Source: Halobacillus yeomjeoni
GTDB taxonomy: Bacteria; Bacillota; Bacilli; Bacillales; Halobacillaceae
Assembly: GCF_020171525.1 (NCBI RefSeq)
Contig: NZ_JAIVAI010000009.1
Coordinates: 1-59,015 of the forward strand
DNA length: 59,015 nt
Direction of reading: 5' to 3'
Below are positions 29,480 to 42,115 of the stretch, piece by piece (positions within the stretch are counted from its first letter, which is position 1; the number at the start of each line of letters is the position of its first letter). The translations under genes and the position numbers were made by a program. Under the pieces are notes generated by a model, which was given only the letters and a program-made list of their open reading frames with translations, did no database searches and was not told the DNA's origin.

Positions 29480-29899
29480 ATGCCTACTATTAATCAATTA
29501 GTACGTAAAGGACGCGTGAGCAAAACAAAACAGACGAACTCTCCAGCTTTGAACAAAGGCTATAACAGCTACAAAAAGCGTATGACTGATCAGTCTGCTC
29601 CACAAAAACGTGGTGTTTGCACACGTGTTGGTACAATGACACCTAAGAAGCCGAACTCTGCACTACGTAAATATGCACGTGTTCGTCTTACTAACCAGCT
29701 TGAGGTTAACGCGTACATTCCTGGTATCGGCCACAACCTGCAAGAGCACAGTGTTGTTCTAATCCGTGGCGGTAAAGTTAAAGACTTGCCAGGTGTCCGT
29801 TATCACATCGTTCGTGGTGCCCTTGACACTGCAAGCGTTGACGGTCGTATGCAAGGTCGTTCCAAGTACGGAACTAAGAAGCCTAAAGCGAAAAAATAA
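29480..29899 (+). CDS. rpsL: 30S ribosomal protein S12
   Basis: 139 residues; decoding-centre protein. [11 protein letters not shown] (54-64) contains Lys56, the position altered in streptomycin-resistant Bacillus, in its sensitive form. GGAAGGGAGG precedes ATG 29480. A small 6-bp hairpin (29901-29916) lies between it and rpsG. Confidence 0.97.
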   Translation: MPTINQLVRKGRVSKTKQTNSPALNKGYNSYKKRMTDQSAPQKRGVCTRVGTMTPKKPNSALRKYARVRLTNQLEVNAYIPGIGHNLQEHSVVLIRGGKVKDLPGVRYHIVRGALDTASVDGRMQGRSKYGTKKPKAKK

Positions 29900-29951
29900 A
29901 CGATATTCTAATATCGCTTAAATCATAAAAAATGAGAAGGGAGGGGAACAT

Positions 29952-30422
29952 ATGCCACGTAAAGGTCCAGTAGCTAAACGTGATGTGTTACCAGATCCGA
30001 TGTACAACTCTAAGCTTGTTACTCGCTTGATCAACCAAATCATGGTTGACGGTCAGCGCGGTAAAGCTCAAAAGATTCTATATAAAGCTTTCGAGCTAGT
30101 TCAAGAGCGTAGCGGTAATGAAGCTATGGAAGCTTTTGACCAAGCGATGAAAAACGTAATGCCTGTATTGGAAGTACGTGCTCGTCGTGTAGGTGGTTCC
30201 AACTATCAGGTACCTGTTGAAGTTCGTCCAGAGCGTCGTCAGGCACTTGGATTGCGTTTCATCGTTAACTATGCGCGTCTTCGCGGTGAAAAAACGATGG
30301 AAGAGCGTCTAGCTAATGAAATTCTAGATGCAGCTAACAACACGGGTGCAGCTGTTAAGCGCCGTGAAGAAATGCACAAAATGGCTGAAGCGAACAAAGC
30401 TTTCGCTCACTATCGTTGGTAA
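29952..30422 (+). CDS. rpsG: 30S ribosomal protein S7
   Basis: 156 residues, the assembly initiator of the 30S head and neighbour of the E-site t[23 protein letters not shown] start and [16 protein letters not shown] are typical. It follows rpsL by 52 bases with a GGGAGGGG ribosome site. Confidence 0.97.
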   Translation: MPRKGPVAKRDVLPDPMYNSKLVTRLINQIMVDGQRGKAQKILYKAFELVQERSGNEAMEAFDQAMKNVMPVLEVRARRVGGSNYQVPVEVRPERRQALGLRFIVNYARLRGEKTMEERLANEILDAANNTGAAVKRREEMHKMAEANKAFAHYRW

Positions 30423-30464
30423 TCATCAACAAAATAAACTTTCATTCAGGAAGGAGAAAGAATC

Positions 30465-32543
30465 ATGCCTAGAGAGTTCTCCTTGGAAAAGACTCGTAAT
30501 ATCGGCGTTATGGCTCACATCGATGCTGGTAAAACAACAGCGACCGAGCGTATTCTTTTCTACACAGGACGTATCCACAAAATTGGTGAAACTCACGAAG
30601 GAGCTTCCCAAATGGACTGGATGGAGCAGGAACAGGAGCGCGGAATTACAATCACTTCCGCAGCGACGACTGCTCAATGGAAAGGTCACCGTATCAACAT
30701 CATTGATACACCCGGACACGTAGACTTCACAGTAGAAGTTGAACGTTCCCTGCGTGTACTTGATGGTTCTGTAGCTGTATTGGATGCTCAGTCTGGTGTT
30801 GAACCACAGACTGAAACCGTATGGCGCCAAGCGACAACGTATGGTGTTCCGCGTATCGTTTTCATTAACAAAATGGATAAAGTGGGCGCTGACTTCATTT
30901 ACTCCTTAGGGACGTTGCAAGAACGTCTTGGAGCTAACGCAGCAGCAGTGCAACTTCCTATTGGTGCAGAGGACGATTTCGAAGGAATTATCGACCTTGT
31001 AACAATGGAAGCATACTACTACATGGATGATTTGGGCACACGTGCAGAATCCCGCCCAATTCCTGATGAGTATAAAGATCAAGCAGAAGAGTACCGTGCT
31101 AAGCTGGTTGAAGCTGTAGCCGAGCTTGATGAAGACTTGATGATGCAATACCTTGAAGGGGAAGAAATTACGAACGATCAGCTGAAAGCGGCAATCCGTA
31201 CAGCAACTCTAAGCGTAGATTTCTACCCTGTGTTCTGTGGTTCTGCCTTCAAGAACAAAGGTGTTCAACTACTAATCGATGGAGTAATTGATTACCTTCC
31301 ATCTCCATTAGATGTTCCTCCGATTGAAGGTCACGTACCTCAAACGGAAGAAAAAGTCGTTCGTAAAGCAGACGACAAAGAGCCATTCTCAGCATTGGCA
31401 TTTAAAGTTGCAACAGACCCATATGTTGGTAAGCTTACATTCTTCCGCGTATACTCCGGTGTTCTAAGCGCTGGTTCATACGTGAAGAACTCCACGAAAG
31501 ACAAGCGTGAGCGTGTAGGACGTATCCTGCAAATGCACGCCAACTCTCGTGAAGAGATTTCAGATTGCTATGCGGGTGACATCGCTGGTGCAGTAGGACT
31601 TAAAGATACAGGAACGGGTGACACTCTATGTGATGAGAAGAACCTTGTTATCCTGGAATCTATGGAATTCCCTGAGCCGGTTATCTCCGTTGCAATCGAG
31701 CCGAAATCAAAAGCCGACCAAGATAAAATGTCTATTGCACTTGGTAAACTTGCAGAAGAGGATCCGACCTTCCAAACTGAAACGAACGTAGAGACAGGCC
31801 AAACAATCATCGCTGGTATGGGTGAGCTTCACCTTGATATCATCGTTGACCGTCTGAAGCGTGAGTTCAAAGTGGAAGCGAACATCGGTGCTCCACAAGT
31901 TGCTTACCGTGAAACTTTCCGCGGAAGTGCACAAGTTGAAGGTAAATTCGTACGTCAGTCCGGTGGTCGTGGACAATTCGGTCACGTTTGGATCGAATTT
32001 GAACCGAACCAAGAAGGCGCTGGCTTCGAATTCGTCAACAAAATCGTTGGTGGTGTTGTTCCACGTGAATACATTCCTTCTGTAGAACAAGGTATCGCAG
32101 AGTCTATGGAAAACGGTGTATTGGCTGGATATCCAATGGTAGACATCAAGGCCACTCTATACGATGGTTCTTACCACGATGTCGACTCCAACGAAATGGC
32201 CTTTAAAGTTGCCGCTTCCATGGCACTTAAAGAAGCTAAGAACAAGTGTAAACCAGTTCTTCTTGAACCAATGATGAAAGTAGAAGTCGTTATTCCTGAA
32301 GAATACATGGGAGATATCATGGGTGACGTAACTTCCCGTCGTGGACGTGTTGAAGGTATGGAAACTCGTGGTAACGCACAAGTTGTTAAAGCATTCGTTC
32401 CACTATCTGAAATGTTCGGTTACGCAACAGCGTTGCGTTCCAACACTCAGGGCCGCGGAACTTACACTATGCATTTTGACCACTATGAAGAAGTTCCGAA
32501 GAGCATCTCTGAGGAAATCATCAAGAAAAATGCTGGTGAATAA
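30465..32543 (+). CDS. fusA: Elongation factor G
   Basis: 692-residue translocation GTPase. G1 AHIDAGKT (17-24), switch [10 protein letters not shown] (near 82) and NKMD (near 136) form the GTP site; domains II-V are complete. ATG 30465 follows AGGAAGGAGAAAG. The tuf promoter begins at the base after its stop codon. Confidence 0.98.
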   Translation: MPREFSLEKTRNIGVMAHIDAGKTTATERILFYTGRIHKIGETHEGASQMDWMEQEQERGITITSAATTAQWKGHRINIIDTPGHVDFTVEVERSLRVLDGSVAVLDAQSGVEPQTETVWRQATTYGVPRIVFINKMDKVGADFIYSLGTLQERLGANAAAVQLPIGAEDDFEGIIDLVTMEAYYYMDDLGTRAESRPIPDEYKDQAEEYRAKLVEAVAELDEDLMMQYLEGEEITNDQLKAAIRTATLSVDFYPVFCGSAFKNKGVQLLIDGVIDYLPSPLDVPPIEGHVPQTEEKVVRKADDKEPFSALAFKVATDPYVGKLTFFRVYSGVLSAGSYVKNSTKDKRERVGRILQMHANSREEISDCYAGDIAGAVGLKDTGTGDTLCDEKNLVILESMEFPEPVISVAIEPKSKADQDKMSIALGKLAEEDPTFQTETNVETGQTIIAGMGELHLDIIVDRLKREFKVEANIGAPQVAYRETFRGSAQVEGKFVRQSGGRGQFGHVWIEFEPNQEGAGFEFVNKIVGGVVPREYIPSVEQGIAESMENGVLAGYPMVDIKATLYDGSYHDVDSNEMAFKVAASMALKEAKNKCKPVLLEPMMKVEVVIPEEYMGDIMGDVTSRRGRVEGMETRGNAQVVKAFVPLSEMFGYATALRSNTQGRGTYTMHFDHYEEVPKSISEEIIKKNAGE

Positions 32544-32572
32544 TTGATTTTTTCTACGAGTTAAAGTATAAC
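32544..32572 (+). promoter_or_regulatory. Promoter of tuf
   Basis: TTGATT (32544-32549), a 17-bp spacer, TATAAC (32567-32572), directly after the fusA stop. It would let tuf be expressed above the rest of the str operon. Confidence 0.65.
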
Positions 32573-32581
32573 TTGTAATGT

Positions 32582-32614
32582 AAGCATGGGAGTAACTGGA
32601 TTGCTCCTATGCTT
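32582..32614 (+). promoter_or_regulatory. 14-bp hairpin at the 5' end of the tuf mRNA
   Basis: Arms 32582-32595 and 32601-32614 pair over 14 bases with two G-U pairs and a 5-nt loop; no T run follows, so it is not a terminator. Placed a few bases after the expected transcription start, it may act as a 5' stabiliser of tuf mRNA; that role is inferred. Confidence 0.55.
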
Positions 32615-32668
32615 CACATAAACTTTCAAACTATAATTTTGTTACTTATTAAAAGGAGGAAATATACA

Positions 32669-33859
<1,191 letters not shown>

Positions 33860-33882
33860 TTGTAGTTCGATTGAAGAACATG

Positions 33883-33916
33883 AAGAGGTAACAGCTTATG
33901 CTGTTGCCTCTTTTTT
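33883..33916 (+). terminator. Intrinsic terminator of the str operon / tuf
   Basis: A 13-bp stem (33883-33895 with 33900-33912, one G-U), a 4-nt loop and a T run. Confidence 0.93.
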
Positions 33917-34260
33917 GTCTTTATTAATATTTTGAGGTGAAAGTTTTTTTGACAAAAAGTTTAGGAAGAATCCATCCTACTTTTTAAAACAAGGTCTCCC
34001 CAAAAAACAAACCTCTTAACATACGTATTTCCTTCTTGAGGTTAAGAAAGAAGAGGGAGGGAATTGGCGGGTGTGAAGGGATTTACTTATTCATAAGGTC
34101 TAGTGTGACCAAAAGCAAGCATACGAACGCCGGTAATATGACGATCCATTAAATTCCCATATTAGCTGTTGAATAAAAAGCTATGATTTGTTTTAATGGT
34201 TATGGCTTGGGAAAAGCGACGGTTTAATAATAGAAAAAACAAATATTACCTCATAAATGC
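33917..34260 (+). other. Non-coding spacer between tuf and the S10 operon
   Basis: About 340 bases without a convincing gene on either strand; stop codons are frequent and no ribosome site precedes an open frame. One short A/T-rich 15-mer, TAATATTTTGAGGTG (33925-33939), recurs exactly at 34286-34300 at the start of the S10 transcript. CTTAAC (34015-34020) and GTTAAG (34041-34046) could form a weak hairpin. I see nothing else. Confidence 0.6.
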
Positions 34261-34289
34261 TTGAAATTAGACGTGATCGTTAGTATAAT
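34261..34289 (+). promoter_or_regulatory. S10 operon promoter P1
   Basis: TTGAAA (34261-34266), a 17-bp spacer, TATAAT (34284-34289). Its -10 box overlaps the second copy of the 15-bp repeat. It lies 70 bases before P2. Confidence 0.75.
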
Positions 34290-34330
34290 ATTTTGAGGTG
34301 TTCATAAAACAATATTTTATGGATTTATCC

Positions 34331-34359
34331 TTGCAATGACCGCATTTCTTCTATATAAT
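34331..34359 (+). promoter_or_regulatory. S10 operon promoter P2
   Basis: TTGCAA (34331-34336), a 17-bp spacer, TATAAT (34354-34359). Together with P1 it drives the large ribosomal protein cluster. Confidence 0.8.
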
Positions 34360-34399
34360 GAGTAATGTTGGTCATAAAAGGCGATGAAGCGAAAGGTTG

Positions 34400-34802
<403 letters not shown>

Positions 34803-34833
34803 AATATTTGTACAATAATAGGAGGTGTAACGG

Positions 34834-35469
34834 ATGACGAAAGGAATCTTAGGACGCAAAGTCGGCATGACTCAAATCTTCTCTGAAGATGGCGAGTTGA
34901 TCCCAGTAACGGTTGTTCAAGCTGAACCAAACGTTGTTCTTCAGAAGAAGACAGCAGAAAACGACGGCTATGAAGCAATCCAACTAGGTTTTGCTGATGA
35001 AAAGTCAAACCGTTTGAAAAAGGCAGCTCAAGGTCACGCTGATAAAGCAAACACAACACCTAAGCGCTACGTTCGTGAATTCCGTAATACAAACCTTGAT
35101 GACTATGAACTTGGTCAAGAGGTTAAAGTAGATATTTTCGAAGCTGGTGAAGCAATCGACGTTACAGGAACTTCTAAGGGTAAAGGTTTCCAGGGTGCAA
35201 TCAAGCGCCATAACCAATCAACTGGACCAAAAACTCACGGTTCCCGCTACCACCGTCGTTCCGGTTCTATGGGACAAGGTGCTGACCCATCTAAAGTCTT
35301 CAAAGGTAAAAACCTTGCAGGACAAATGGGTGGCGAAACAGTAACGCTTCAAAACCTTGAAGTAGTAAAAGTGGACGCTGAGCGTAACTTGCTACTAGTA
35401 AAAGGTAACGTACCAGGTGCGAAAAAATCGTACGTTAAAATCACGAGTGCAATCAAGGCTAGCAAATAA
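34834..35469 (+). CDS. rplC: 50S ribosomal protein L3
   Basis: 211 residues; one of the two 50S assembly initiators, reaching to the peptidyl transferase centre with its extended loop ([14 protein letters not shown] near 113). AGGAGGTG precedes ATG 34834, 31 bases after rpsJ. Confidence 0.97.
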   Translation: MTKGILGRKVGMTQIFSEDGELIPVTVVQAEPNVVLQKKTAENDGYEAIQLGFADEKSNRLKKAAQGHADKANTTPKRYVREFRNTNLDDYELGQEVKVDIFEAGEAIDVTGTSKGKGFQGAIKRHNQSTGPKTHGSRYHRRSGSMGQGADPSKVFKGKNLAGQMGGETVTLQNLEVVKVDAERNLLLVKGNVPGAKKSYVKITSAIKASK

Positions 35470-35491
35470 TTAAAGGAAGGGAGGATATGTC

Positions 35492-36115
35492 ATGCCTAAA
35501 GTAGCACTACTAAACCAAGGCGGCTCTAATGTTGGAGAAATCGAACTGAATGACGCTGTTTTTGGTATTGAACCTAATACTCACGTATTACATGAAACTG
35601 TGTTGATGCAACGCGCGAATCTTCGCCAAGGCACACACAAAGTCAAAGGACGTTCTGAAGTTAGTGGCGGTGGACGTAAGCCATGGCGCCAAAAAGGTAC
35701 AGGCCGTGCACGTCAAGGCTCCATCCGTTCACCTCAATGGGTAGGCGGTGGAACTGTATTCGGTCCTACACCACGCAGCTACAGCTACACAATGCCAAGA
35801 AAGGTACGTCGTCTAGCACTACAGTCAGCTTATTCTTCTAAAGTGAAAGAAGACAACGTCGTTGTTGTTGAGAGCCTATCTCTAGATGCTCCAAAAACAA
35901 AAGAGGTTGTAAGCATGCTTAACGCGCTTGACGTCAACCAAAAAGCATTGATCGTTACAGCAGAGAAAGATGAAAACGTAACTCTTTCTTCTAACAACAT
36001 CCCTACAGTTAAAGCACTTTCTGTAGATGAAGTAAGTGTGTTAGATTTGCTAACGCATGACAAGCTGATCCTGACGAAGGAAGCAGCTGAAAAAGCAGGG
36101 GAGGTGCTCTCATAA
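35492..36115 (+). CDS. rplD: 50S ribosomal protein L4
   Basis: 207 residues; lines the exit tunnel through its long loop ([18 protein letters not shown] near 64), the site of macrolide-resistance changes in other species; the loop looks wild type. In enterobacteria L4 represses the S10 operon, but that is not established in Bacillus. Its stop overlaps the rplW start by one base. Confidence 0.97.
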   Translation: MPKVALLNQGGSNVGEIELNDAVFGIEPNTHVLHETVLMQRANLRQGTHKVKGRSEVSGGGRKPWRQKGTGRARQGSIRSPQWVGGGTVFGPTPRSYSYTMPRKVRRLALQSAYSSKVKEDNVVVVESLSLDAPKTKEVVSMLNALDVNQKALIVTAEKDENVTLSSNNIPTVKALSVDEVSVLDLLTHDKLILTKEAAEKAGEVLS

Positions 36116-36402
36116 TGAAAGAACCACGCGATATTATCAAGCGCCCTGTCATTACTGAACATTCTGCTGATCTTATGGGAGAAAAGAAATATACGTTTGA
36201 AGTTAGCCCTAAAGCTAACAAAACTGAAATCAAAGATGCAGTTGAAGAAATCTTTGGTGTTAGTGTTGAATCTGTAAACACTATGAACCTTAAAGGTAAA
36301 TTCAAGCGTATGGGTCGTCACGGCGGCTACCGTTCTGATCGTAAGAAAGCAATCGTTAAGTTGACTGCTGACAGTGAAGAACTAGAATTCTTCGAAGTAT
36401 AA
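36115..36402 (+). CDS. rplW: 50S ribosomal protein L23
   Basis: 95 residues; docking protein at the tunnel exit for trigger factor and SRP. Starts in the TAATG overlap with rplD, with GGGGAGGTG inside rplD as ribosome site, so translation is probably coupled. Confidence 0.96.
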   Translation: MKEPRDIIKRPVITEHSADLMGEKKYTFEVSPKANKTEIKDAVEEIFGVSVESVNTMNLKGKFKRMGRHGGYRSDRKKAIVKLTADSEELEFFEV

Positions 36403-36436
36403 ACTATAAATCTAACTCAAAAAGGAGGGAAAAAAG

Positions 36437-37270
36437 ATGGCGATTAAAAAGTTCCGACCAATTACAAACGGTCGCAGACACATGACAGTATCTGATTTCT
36501 CTGAGATCACTACTGATAAACCTGAACGCTCCCTTGTCACTCCACTTCACAAGCGTGGTGGACGTAACAACCAAGGTAAGCTGACAGTTCGTCATCAAGG
36601 CGGAGGTCACAAGCGTCAATACCGTATCATCGACTTTAAGCGTGATAAAGATGGAATACCTGGACGCGTTGCTACGATCGAATACGATCCGAACCGCTCC
36701 GCTAACATTGCACTAATCAACTATGTTGATGGTGAAAAACGTTACATCCTGGCTCCAAAAGGAGTGAAGGTTGGCACAGAAATCATTTCTGGTGAAGGTG
36801 CAGATATCAAACCTGGTAACGCACTTCAGCTGAAAAACATTCCAGTTGGTACAATCGTACACAACGTAGAACTTAAACCTGGACGCGGTGGACAGCTTGT
36901 ACGTTCTGCAGGCGCATCTGCTCAAATCCTAGGTCGTGAAGAAAAATACACTCTAGTACGTCTGACTTCTGGTGAAGTTCGTCTGGTACTAAGCACTTGC
37001 CGTGCTACAATCGGTCAAGTTGGTAACCTTGAGCACGAACTAATCAGCGTTGGTAAAGCTGGACGTTCTCGTTGGAAAGGTAAGCGCCCAACAGTACGTG
37101 GTTCCGTAATGAACCCTAGCGATCACCCTCACGGTGGTGGTGAAGGACGTGCACCAATCGGTATGCCTTCTCCAGTATCTCCATGGGGTAAACCAACACT
37201 TGGATACAAGACAAGAAAACGCAACAAGCCGTCTGATAAATATATCGTACGTCGACGCGGTAAAAAATAA
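36437..37270 (+). CDS. rplB: 50S ribosomal protein L2
   Basis: 277 residues; needed for subunit joining and peptidyl transfer. The C-terminal [17 protein letters not shown] segment with the key histidine is intact. 34 bases after rplW, AAAGGAGGG ribosome site. Confidence 0.98.
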   Translation: MAIKKFRPITNGRRHMTVSDFSEITTDKPERSLVTPLHKRGGRNNQGKLTVRHQGGGHKRQYRIIDFKRDKDGIPGRVATIEYDPNRSANIALINYVDGEKRYILAPKGVKVGTEIISGEGADIKPGNALQLKNIPVGTIVHNVELKPGRGGQLVRSAGASAQILGREEKYTLVRLTSGEVRLVLSTCRATIGQVGNLEHELISVGKAGRSRWKGKRPTVRGSVMNPSDHPHGGGEGRAPIGMPSPVSPWGKPTLGYKTRKRNKPSDKYIVRRRGKK

Positions 37271-37327
37271 CGGGATTGTCGGGCGGGCGATAACACCCGT
37301 CTCTCAATCACGAAGGGAGGTTTATTC

Positions 37328-37606
37328 ATGGGCCGCAGCCTGAAAAAAGGACCTTTTATAGATGATCATTTAATGAAAAAAGTTGAGAAGTTGAACGAAG
37401 ACAATAAACACCAAGTGGTGAAGACATGGTCTCGTCGTTCTACAATCTTCCCAAACTTTGTGGGACACACAATTGCCGTTTATGACGGTCGTAAACATGT
37501 ACCAGTTTATGTGACAGAAGACATGGTAGGTCACAAACTAGGTGAATTCGCGCCAACCCGTACGTTCAAGGGACACTCTGGCGATGATAAGAAAACAAAA
37601 CGCTAA
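37328..37606 (+). CDS. rpsS: 30S ribosomal protein S19
   Basis: 92 residues ([15 protein letters not shown] start); head protein that forms an inter-subunit bridge. The 57-base gap before it is the longest in this part of the cluster and G/C-rich; no terminator is visible. Confidence 0.97.
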   Translation: MGRSLKKGPFIDDHLMKKVEKLNEDNKHQVVKTWSRRSTIFPNFVGHTIAVYDGRKHVPVYVTEDMVGHKLGEFAPTRTFKGHSGDDKKTKR

Positions 37607-37625
37607 GTAGAGAGGAGGCACTCTA

Positions 37626-37967
37626 ATGCAAGCTAAAGCAGTTGCTAAAACCGTTCGTATCGCTCCTCGTAAAGCTCGTCTAGTTATTGATTTAATTCGA
37701 GGAAAAGAAGTAGGTGAAGCGCTAGCGACACTTCGTTTGAAAAACCGTGGCGCATCTCCTGTAGTAGAAAAAGTATTGAACTCTGCGATCGCTAACGCAG
37801 AACACAATTATGAAATGGACCCGGAAAATCTATATATTTCCGAAGCGTTTGTTAACGAAGGAGTAACGTTGAAACGTTTCCGCCCTCGTGCAATGGGCCG
37901 CGCAAGCCAAATCAACAAACGCACTAGCCACATCACAGTGGTTGTATCAGAAAAAAAGGAGGGATAA
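37626..37967 (+). CDS. rplV: 50S ribosomal protein L22
   Basis: 113 residues; its beta-hairpin ([18 protein letters not shown] near 84) narrows the exit tunnel. It ends three bases before rpsC. Confidence 0.97.
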   Translation: MQAKAVAKTVRIAPRKARLVIDLIRGKEVGEALATLRLKNRGASPVVEKVLNSAIANAEHNYEMDPENLYISEAFVNEGVTLKRFRPRAMGRASQINKRTSHITVVVSEKKEG

Positions 37968-37970
37968 TCA

Positions 37971-38612
37971 GTGGGTCAAAAAATTAATCCGGTAGGTCTT
38001 CGTATTGGCGTCATCCGCGATTGGGAATCCAAGTGGTACGCTGGTAAAGACTACGCAGACTTGTTACATGAAGACATCAAAATTCGTGAATACGTTGAAA
38101 ATCGTCTAAAAGATGCTGCGCTATCTACAGTTGAGATCGAACGTGCGGCTAACCGTGTAAACATCACTGTACACACGGCTAAACCAGGAATGGTTATCGG
38201 TAAAGGCGGTTCTGAAGTTGAAGCACTTCGTAAAGCGCTCAACGAACTAACTGGCAAACGCGTTCACATCAACATCGTTGAAGTGAAAAAGCCTGATTTG
38301 GATGCTACTCTTGTAGCTGACAACATTGCACGTCAACTGGAAAACCGCGTATCTTTCCGTCGTGCACAAAAACAAACAATTCAACGCGCTATGCGTGCAG
38401 GAGCTAAAGGTATTCGTACCCAAGTATCTGGTCGTCTAGGTGGCGCAGATATCGCTCGTGCTGAATATTACAGTGAAGGAACAGTACCACTACACACACT
38501 TCGTGCAGACATCGATTACGGAACTGCAGAAGCTGACACAACTTACGGTAAGCTTGGTGTCAAAGTGTGGATCTATCGTGGAGAAGTCCTTCCAACTAAA
38601 ACAGATAAGTAA
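37971..38612 (+). CDS. rpsC: 30S ribosomal protein S3
   Basis: 213 residues with a KH domain ([16 protein letters not shown] near 63) at the mRNA entry channel. GTG 37971 is the start, preceded by AAAGGAGGGA at the end of rplV; homologues begin [13 protein letters not shown]. Confidence 0.97.
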   Translation: MGQKINPVGLRIGVIRDWESKWYAGKDYADLLHEDIKIREYVENRLKDAALSTVEIERAANRVNITVHTAKPGMVIGKGGSEVEALRKALNELTGKRVHINIVEVKKPDLDATLVADNIARQLENRVSFRRAQKQTIQRAMRAGAKGIRTQVSGRLGGADIARAEYYSEGTVPLHTLRADIDYGTAEADTTYGKLGVKVWIYRGEVLPTKTDK

Positions 38613-38630
38613 GGAAGGGGGAAAAGCATT

Positions 38631-39065
38631 ATGTTAATGCCAAAACGTGTTAAGTATCGTCGTCAACACCGCACAAGCTTAAAAGGCCGCGCTAAAGGCG
38701 GAACTGAAGTAGCTTTCGGTGAGTATGGTTTGCAAGCAATTGACCCAGCATGGATTACAGCCCGTCAGATTGAGGCAGCGCGTATCGCGATGACTCGTTA
38801 TATGAAACGTGGCGGTAAAGTCTGGATTAAAATCTTCCCTGATAAGCCTTATACTGCTAAGCCCCTAGAAGTACGTATGGGTTCCGGTAAAGGTGCTCCA
38901 GAAGGTTTCGTAGCTGTTGTGAAACCAGGGAAAATCATGTTCGAGATCGCAGGTGTATCTGAAGAGGTGGCTCGCGAAGCATTGCGCCTTGCTTCACACA
39001 AACTGCCGATCCGTACTAAATTCGTAAAACGTGAAGAAATTGGTGGTGAAATCAATGAAGGCTAA
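38631..39065 (+). CDS. rplP: 50S ribosomal protein L16
   Basis: 144 residues ([14 protein letters not shown] start); organises the A-site region of the 50S. ATG 38631 rather than ATG 38637 fits homologue length and GGAAGGGGG spacing. Its end overlaps rpmC by 11 bases. Confidence 0.96.
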   Translation: MLMPKRVKYRRQHRTSLKGRAKGGTEVAFGEYGLQAIDPAWITARQIEAARIAMTRYMKRGGKVWIKIFPDKPYTAKPLEVRMGSGKGAPEGFVAVVKPGKIMFEIAGVSEEVAREALRLASHKLPIRTKFVKREEIGGEINEG

Positions 39066-39255
39066 TGAGATCCGTGAATTAACCACTGCCGAAATTGAAC
39101 AAAAAGTTAAGTCTCTTAAAGAAGAACTTTTCAACCTACGCTTCCAACTGGCAACAGGTCAACTTGAGAACACTGCACGTATCCGTCAAGTTCGCAAGTC
39201 TATCGCACGTATGAAAACTGTTGCTCGTGAACGTGAGCTAGGCGTAAACAATTAA
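39055..39255 (+). CDS. rpmC: 50S ribosomal protein L29
   Basis: 66 residues, two helices ([19 protein letters not shown]), located at the tunnel exit. ATG 39055 lies inside the end of rplP; an earlier in-frame ATG (39031) would overlap rplP further and has no ribosome site. Confidence 0.95.
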   Translation: MKANEIRELTTAEIEQKVKSLKEELFNLRFQLATGQLENTARIRQVRKSIARMKTVARERELGVNN

Positions 39256-39279
39256 TAGATGAGAGGAGGTCACCCTCAC

Positions 39280-39543
39280 ATGACTGAACGTAATAATCGT
39301 AAGGTGTATACTGGACGTGTCGTATCTGACAAAATGGATAAGACGATTACAGTTTTAGTAGAAACTTATAAGTTCCACAAACTTTATGGAAAACGTGTTA
39401 AGTATTCCAAGAAGTTGAAAGCACATGACGAGAACAACCAAGCGAAAAATGGAGACATCGTTCGCATCATGGAAACTCGTCCACTATCAGCATCCAAGCG
39501 TTTCCGTTTGCTAGATGTTGTTGAAGAATCAGTTATTATCTAA
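39280..39543 (+). CDS. rpsQ: 30S ribosomal protein S17
   Basis: 87 residues; OB-fold primary binder of 16S rRNA ([18 protein letters not shown]). ATG 39280 follows GAGAGGAGGT; the in-frame ATG 39259 overlaps that site. Confidence 0.96.
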   Translation: MTERNNRKVYTGRVVSDKMDKTITVLVETYKFHKLYGKRVKYSKKLKAHDENNQAKNGDIVRIMETRPLSASKRFRLLDVVEESVII

Positions 39544-39585
39544 TTATAGATCGCTCGGATTCATTCCGAAGGGAGGTTACATGGT

Positions 39586-39954
39586 ATGATTCAACAGGAA
39601 TCTCGTCTGAAAGTTGCAGATAACTCAGGTGCTCGTGAAATCCAAACGATTAAAGTATTGGGTGGATCAGGCCGTAAGACCGCAAACATCGGTGATATCA
39701 TCACTGCTACCGTGAAACAAGCAACACCAGGGGGCGTTGTTAAAAAAGGTGAGGTAGTAAAAGCGGTTATCGTACGTTCTAAGAGTGGAGTGCGCCGTAA
39801 AGATGGTTCTTACATCCGTTTTGATGAAAACGCAGCAGTAATCGTGCGTGATGACAAAGGGCCACGCGGTACTCGTATCTTCGGACCGGTAGCTCGTGAA
39901 CTTCGTGATGCTAAATTCATGAAGATCGTATCTCTAGCTCCAGAAGTACTTTAA
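39586..39954 (+). CDS. rplN: 50S ribosomal protein L14
   Basis: 122 residues ([19 protein letters not shown] start); sits at the subunit interface and is the contact of the silencing factor RsfS in other bacteria. AAGGGAGGT ribosome site, 42 bases after rpsQ. Confidence 0.97.
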   Translation: MIQQESRLKVADNSGAREIQTIKVLGGSGRKTANIGDIITATVKQATPGGVVKKGEVVKAVIVRSKSGVRRKDGSYIRFDENAAVIVRDDKGPRGTRIFGPVARELRDAKFMKIVSLAPEVL

Positions 39955-39993
39955 AGAATAGACGAAATGCCTTGTTAAGGAGGTGCGCGAAGC

Positions 39994-40305
39994 ATGCACG
40001 TAAAAAAAGGTGACAAAGTAATGGTTATTACTGGTAAGGACAAAGGCAAGCAAGGAACGATCCTTGAAGCTTATCCGAAAAAAGAACGTGTTCTTGTTGA
40101 AGGTGTTAACGAAGTGAAAAAACACGCGAAGCCTTCTCAAGAAAACCCACAAGGTGGAATCCTGACACAGGAAGCACCGATCCACGTTTCCAACGTAATG
40201 CCAATTGACCCTAAATCCGGGGAACCAACTCGTGTTGGATATAAAGTTGAAAACGGTAAGAAAGTTCGTATCGCGAAAAAATCTGGTGAAGCATTAGATA
40301 AATAA
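39994..40305 (+). CDS. rplX: 50S ribosomal protein L24
   Basis: 103 residues with an N-terminal KOW motif ([16 protein letters not shown]); an assembly initiator with L3. AAGGAGGTG ribosome site. Confidence 0.97.
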   Translation: MHVKKGDKVMVITGKDKGKQGTILEAYPKKERVLVEGVNEVKKHAKPSQENPQGGILTQEAPIHVSNVMPIDPKSGEPTRVGYKVENGKKVRIAKKSGEALDK

Positions 40306-40331
40306 CCCAGTTATGAAAGGAGGGCCACACG

Positions 40332-40871
40332 ATGAACGAACTAAAGAAACAATATAAAGATGAAATTGTTCCATCTCTGATGAACAAATTTAACTACGAT
40401 TCAATCATGCAAGCACCAAAGGTTGAAAAGATCGTTATCAACATGGGTGTCGGTGATGCTGTACAAAACGCGAAAGCGTTGGACACTGCAGTAGAAGAAT
40501 TGACTCAAATCACTGGTCAAAAACCAGTTATCACTAAAGCGAAGAAATCAATTGCAGGTTTCCGTCTACGTGAAGGCATGCCAATCGGTGCGAAGGTAAC
40601 TCTTCGTGGAGAGCGCATGTACGAATTCTTCCAAAAGCTTATTCACGTATCTCTTCCACGTGTGCGTGACTTCCGTGGAATCTCTAAGAAAGCTTTTGAC
40701 GGTCGTGGAAACTATACACTTGGTGTTAAAGAACAATTGATTTTCCCAGAAATTAATTACGATAAAGTAGATAAAGTACGAGGCATGGACATCGTAGTTG
40801 TCACAACTGCTGACTCTGATGAAGAAGCCCGTGAACTATTAGCTCAATTCGGTATGCCGTTCCAAAAATAA
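40332..40871 (+). CDS. rplE: 50S ribosomal protein L5
   Basis: 179 residues; binds 5S rRNA with L18 and touches P-site tRNA. The signature segment [16 protein letters not shown] is near residue 33. 26 bases after rplX. Confidence 0.97.
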   Translation: MNELKKQYKDEIVPSLMNKFNYDSIMQAPKVEKIVINMGVGDAVQNAKALDTAVEELTQITGQKPVITKAKKSIAGFRLREGMPIGAKVTLRGERMYEFFQKLIHVSLPRVRDFRGISKKAFDGRGNYTLGVKEQLIFPEINYDKVDKVRGMDIVVVTTADSDEEARELLAQFGMPFQK

Positions 40872-40897
40872 CGAGCTAACCATAAGGAGGGAAAATT

Positions 40898-41083
40898 GTG
40901 GCTAAAAAATCAATGGTAGCGAAGCAACAGCGCAAACAAAAGTTCCAAGTACGTGAATATACGCGCTGCGAACGCTGCGGACGTCCTCACTCCGTATTGC
41001 GTAAATTCAAGCTTTGCCGTATTTGTTTCCGTGAACTTGCATATAAAGGACAAATCCCTGGTGTCAAAAAAGCCAGCTGGTAA
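40898..41083 (+). CDS. rpsN: 30S ribosomal protein S14, zinc type
   Basis: 61 residues with zinc cysteines 24, 27, 40 and 43. GTG 40898 is the start with AAGGAGGG before it. This is the zinc-dependent short form; Bacillus also has a zinc-free paralogue elsewhere for zinc starvation. Confidence 0.96.
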   Translation: MAKKSMVAKQQRKQKFQVREYTRCERCGRPHSVLRKFKLCRICFRELAYKGQIPGVKKASW

Positions 41084-41113
41084 ACCCGAAACAGGGAAGG
41101 AGGTAAATGAGTT

Positions 41114-41512
41114 ATGACAATGACAGATCCAATTGCAGATATGCTGACGCGTATTCGTAACGCTAACATGGTGCGTCACGAGAAGCTTGAACTTCCAGCT
41201 TCCAACGTAAAAAAAGAAATCGCTGATATCCTTAAACGTGAAGGTTTTGTACGTGATTACGAATTTGTTGAAGACAACAAACAAGGTGTTCTTCGCATTT
41301 TCCTTAAGTACGGTCAAAACAACGAGCGTGTAATTACTGGTGTTAAGCGTATCAGTAAGCCAGGACTACGTGTTTACGCGAAAGCCGAAGAACTTCCAAA
41401 AGTTCTTAACGGACTTGGTGTAGCCGTCGTTTCTACTTCAAAAGGTCTACTAACAGATAAAGAAGCTCGTGAACAAGCCATCGGTGGCGAAGTTCTAGCT
41501 TACGTCTGGTAA
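41114..41512 (+). CDS. rpsH: 30S ribosomal protein S8
   Basis: 132 residues; primary binder of the 16S central domain and, in E. coli, repressor of the spc operon. ATG 41114 gives [18 protein letters not shown], the usual length; the second ATG (41120) is less likely. Confidence 0.97.
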   Translation: MTMTDPIADMLTRIRNANMVRHEKLELPASNVKKEIADILKREGFVRDYEFVEDNKQGVLRIFLKYGQNNERVITGVKRISKPGLRVYAKAEELPKVLNGLGVAVVSTSKGLLTDKEAREQAIGGEVLAYVW

Positions 41513-41543
41513 TCAAAACAGATAAGTCAGGAGGTGCAAAATT

Positions 41544-42080
41544 ATGTCTCGCGTAGGTTTAAAATCTTTAGAAATCCCTGAGGGTGTAGAAATCAAACAA
41601 GATAACAATACTATCACGGTTAAAGGTCCTAAAGGTGAATTGACTCGTACGTTCCACCCGGACATTACAGTATCAATTGAAGATAACGTTCTTACTGTAT
41701 CCCGTCCGAGCGATCACAAAGACCACCGTGCACTTCACGGTACTACACGCAGCCTGATCGCTAACATGGTTGAAGGTGTATCTAAAGGCTTCGAAAAAAG
41801 CCTTGAAATCATCGGAGTAGGTTACCGTGCTCAGAAACAGGGCGAAACAGTTGTAATCAACGCTGGTTACTCTCACCCTGTAGAGGTTGAAAAACGTGAA
41901 GGTATCGAAATCGATGTCCCTGCCAACACCAAATTGACGGTTAAAGGAATCGACAAAGAACTAGTTGGAGCTGTTGCGGCGAAGATTCGTGCAATCCGTC
42001 CTCCAGAGCCTTATAAAGGTAAAGGAATTCGTTTCGAAGGCGAACGTGTACGCAGAAAAGAAGGTAAGACAGCTAAATAA
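41544..42080 (+). CDS. rplF: 50S ribosomal protein L6
   Basis: 178 residues made of two similar alpha/beta domains near the sarcin-ricin loop; C-terminal [24 protein letters not shown] pattern (landmark PEPYKGKGI) is typical. CAGGAGGTG ribosome site. Confidence 0.97.
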   Translation: MSRVGLKSLEIPEGVEIKQDNNTITVKGPKGELTRTFHPDITVSIEDNVLTVSRPSDHKDHRALHGTTRSLIANMVEGVSKGFEKSLEIIGVGYRAQKQGETVVINAGYSHPVEVEKREGIEIDVPANTKLTVKGIDKELVGAVAAKIRAIRPPEPYKGKGIRFEGERVRRKEGKTAK

Positions 42081-42115
42081 GGTTCTAAGGTAATGTAAAG
42101 AAAGGAGTGACCCAG

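Noticed and set aside
32609-32668. N-terminal extension of EF-Tu
   Set aside because: The frame begins inside the leader hairpin and adds residues absent from every known EF-Tu; AAAAGGAGGAAA supports ATG 32669.
33917-34260. Remnant of a mobile element or gene between tuf and rpsJ
   Set aside because: No transposase fragment or terminal inverted repeats, only one 15-bp direct repeat; codon-like structure is missing in all frames.
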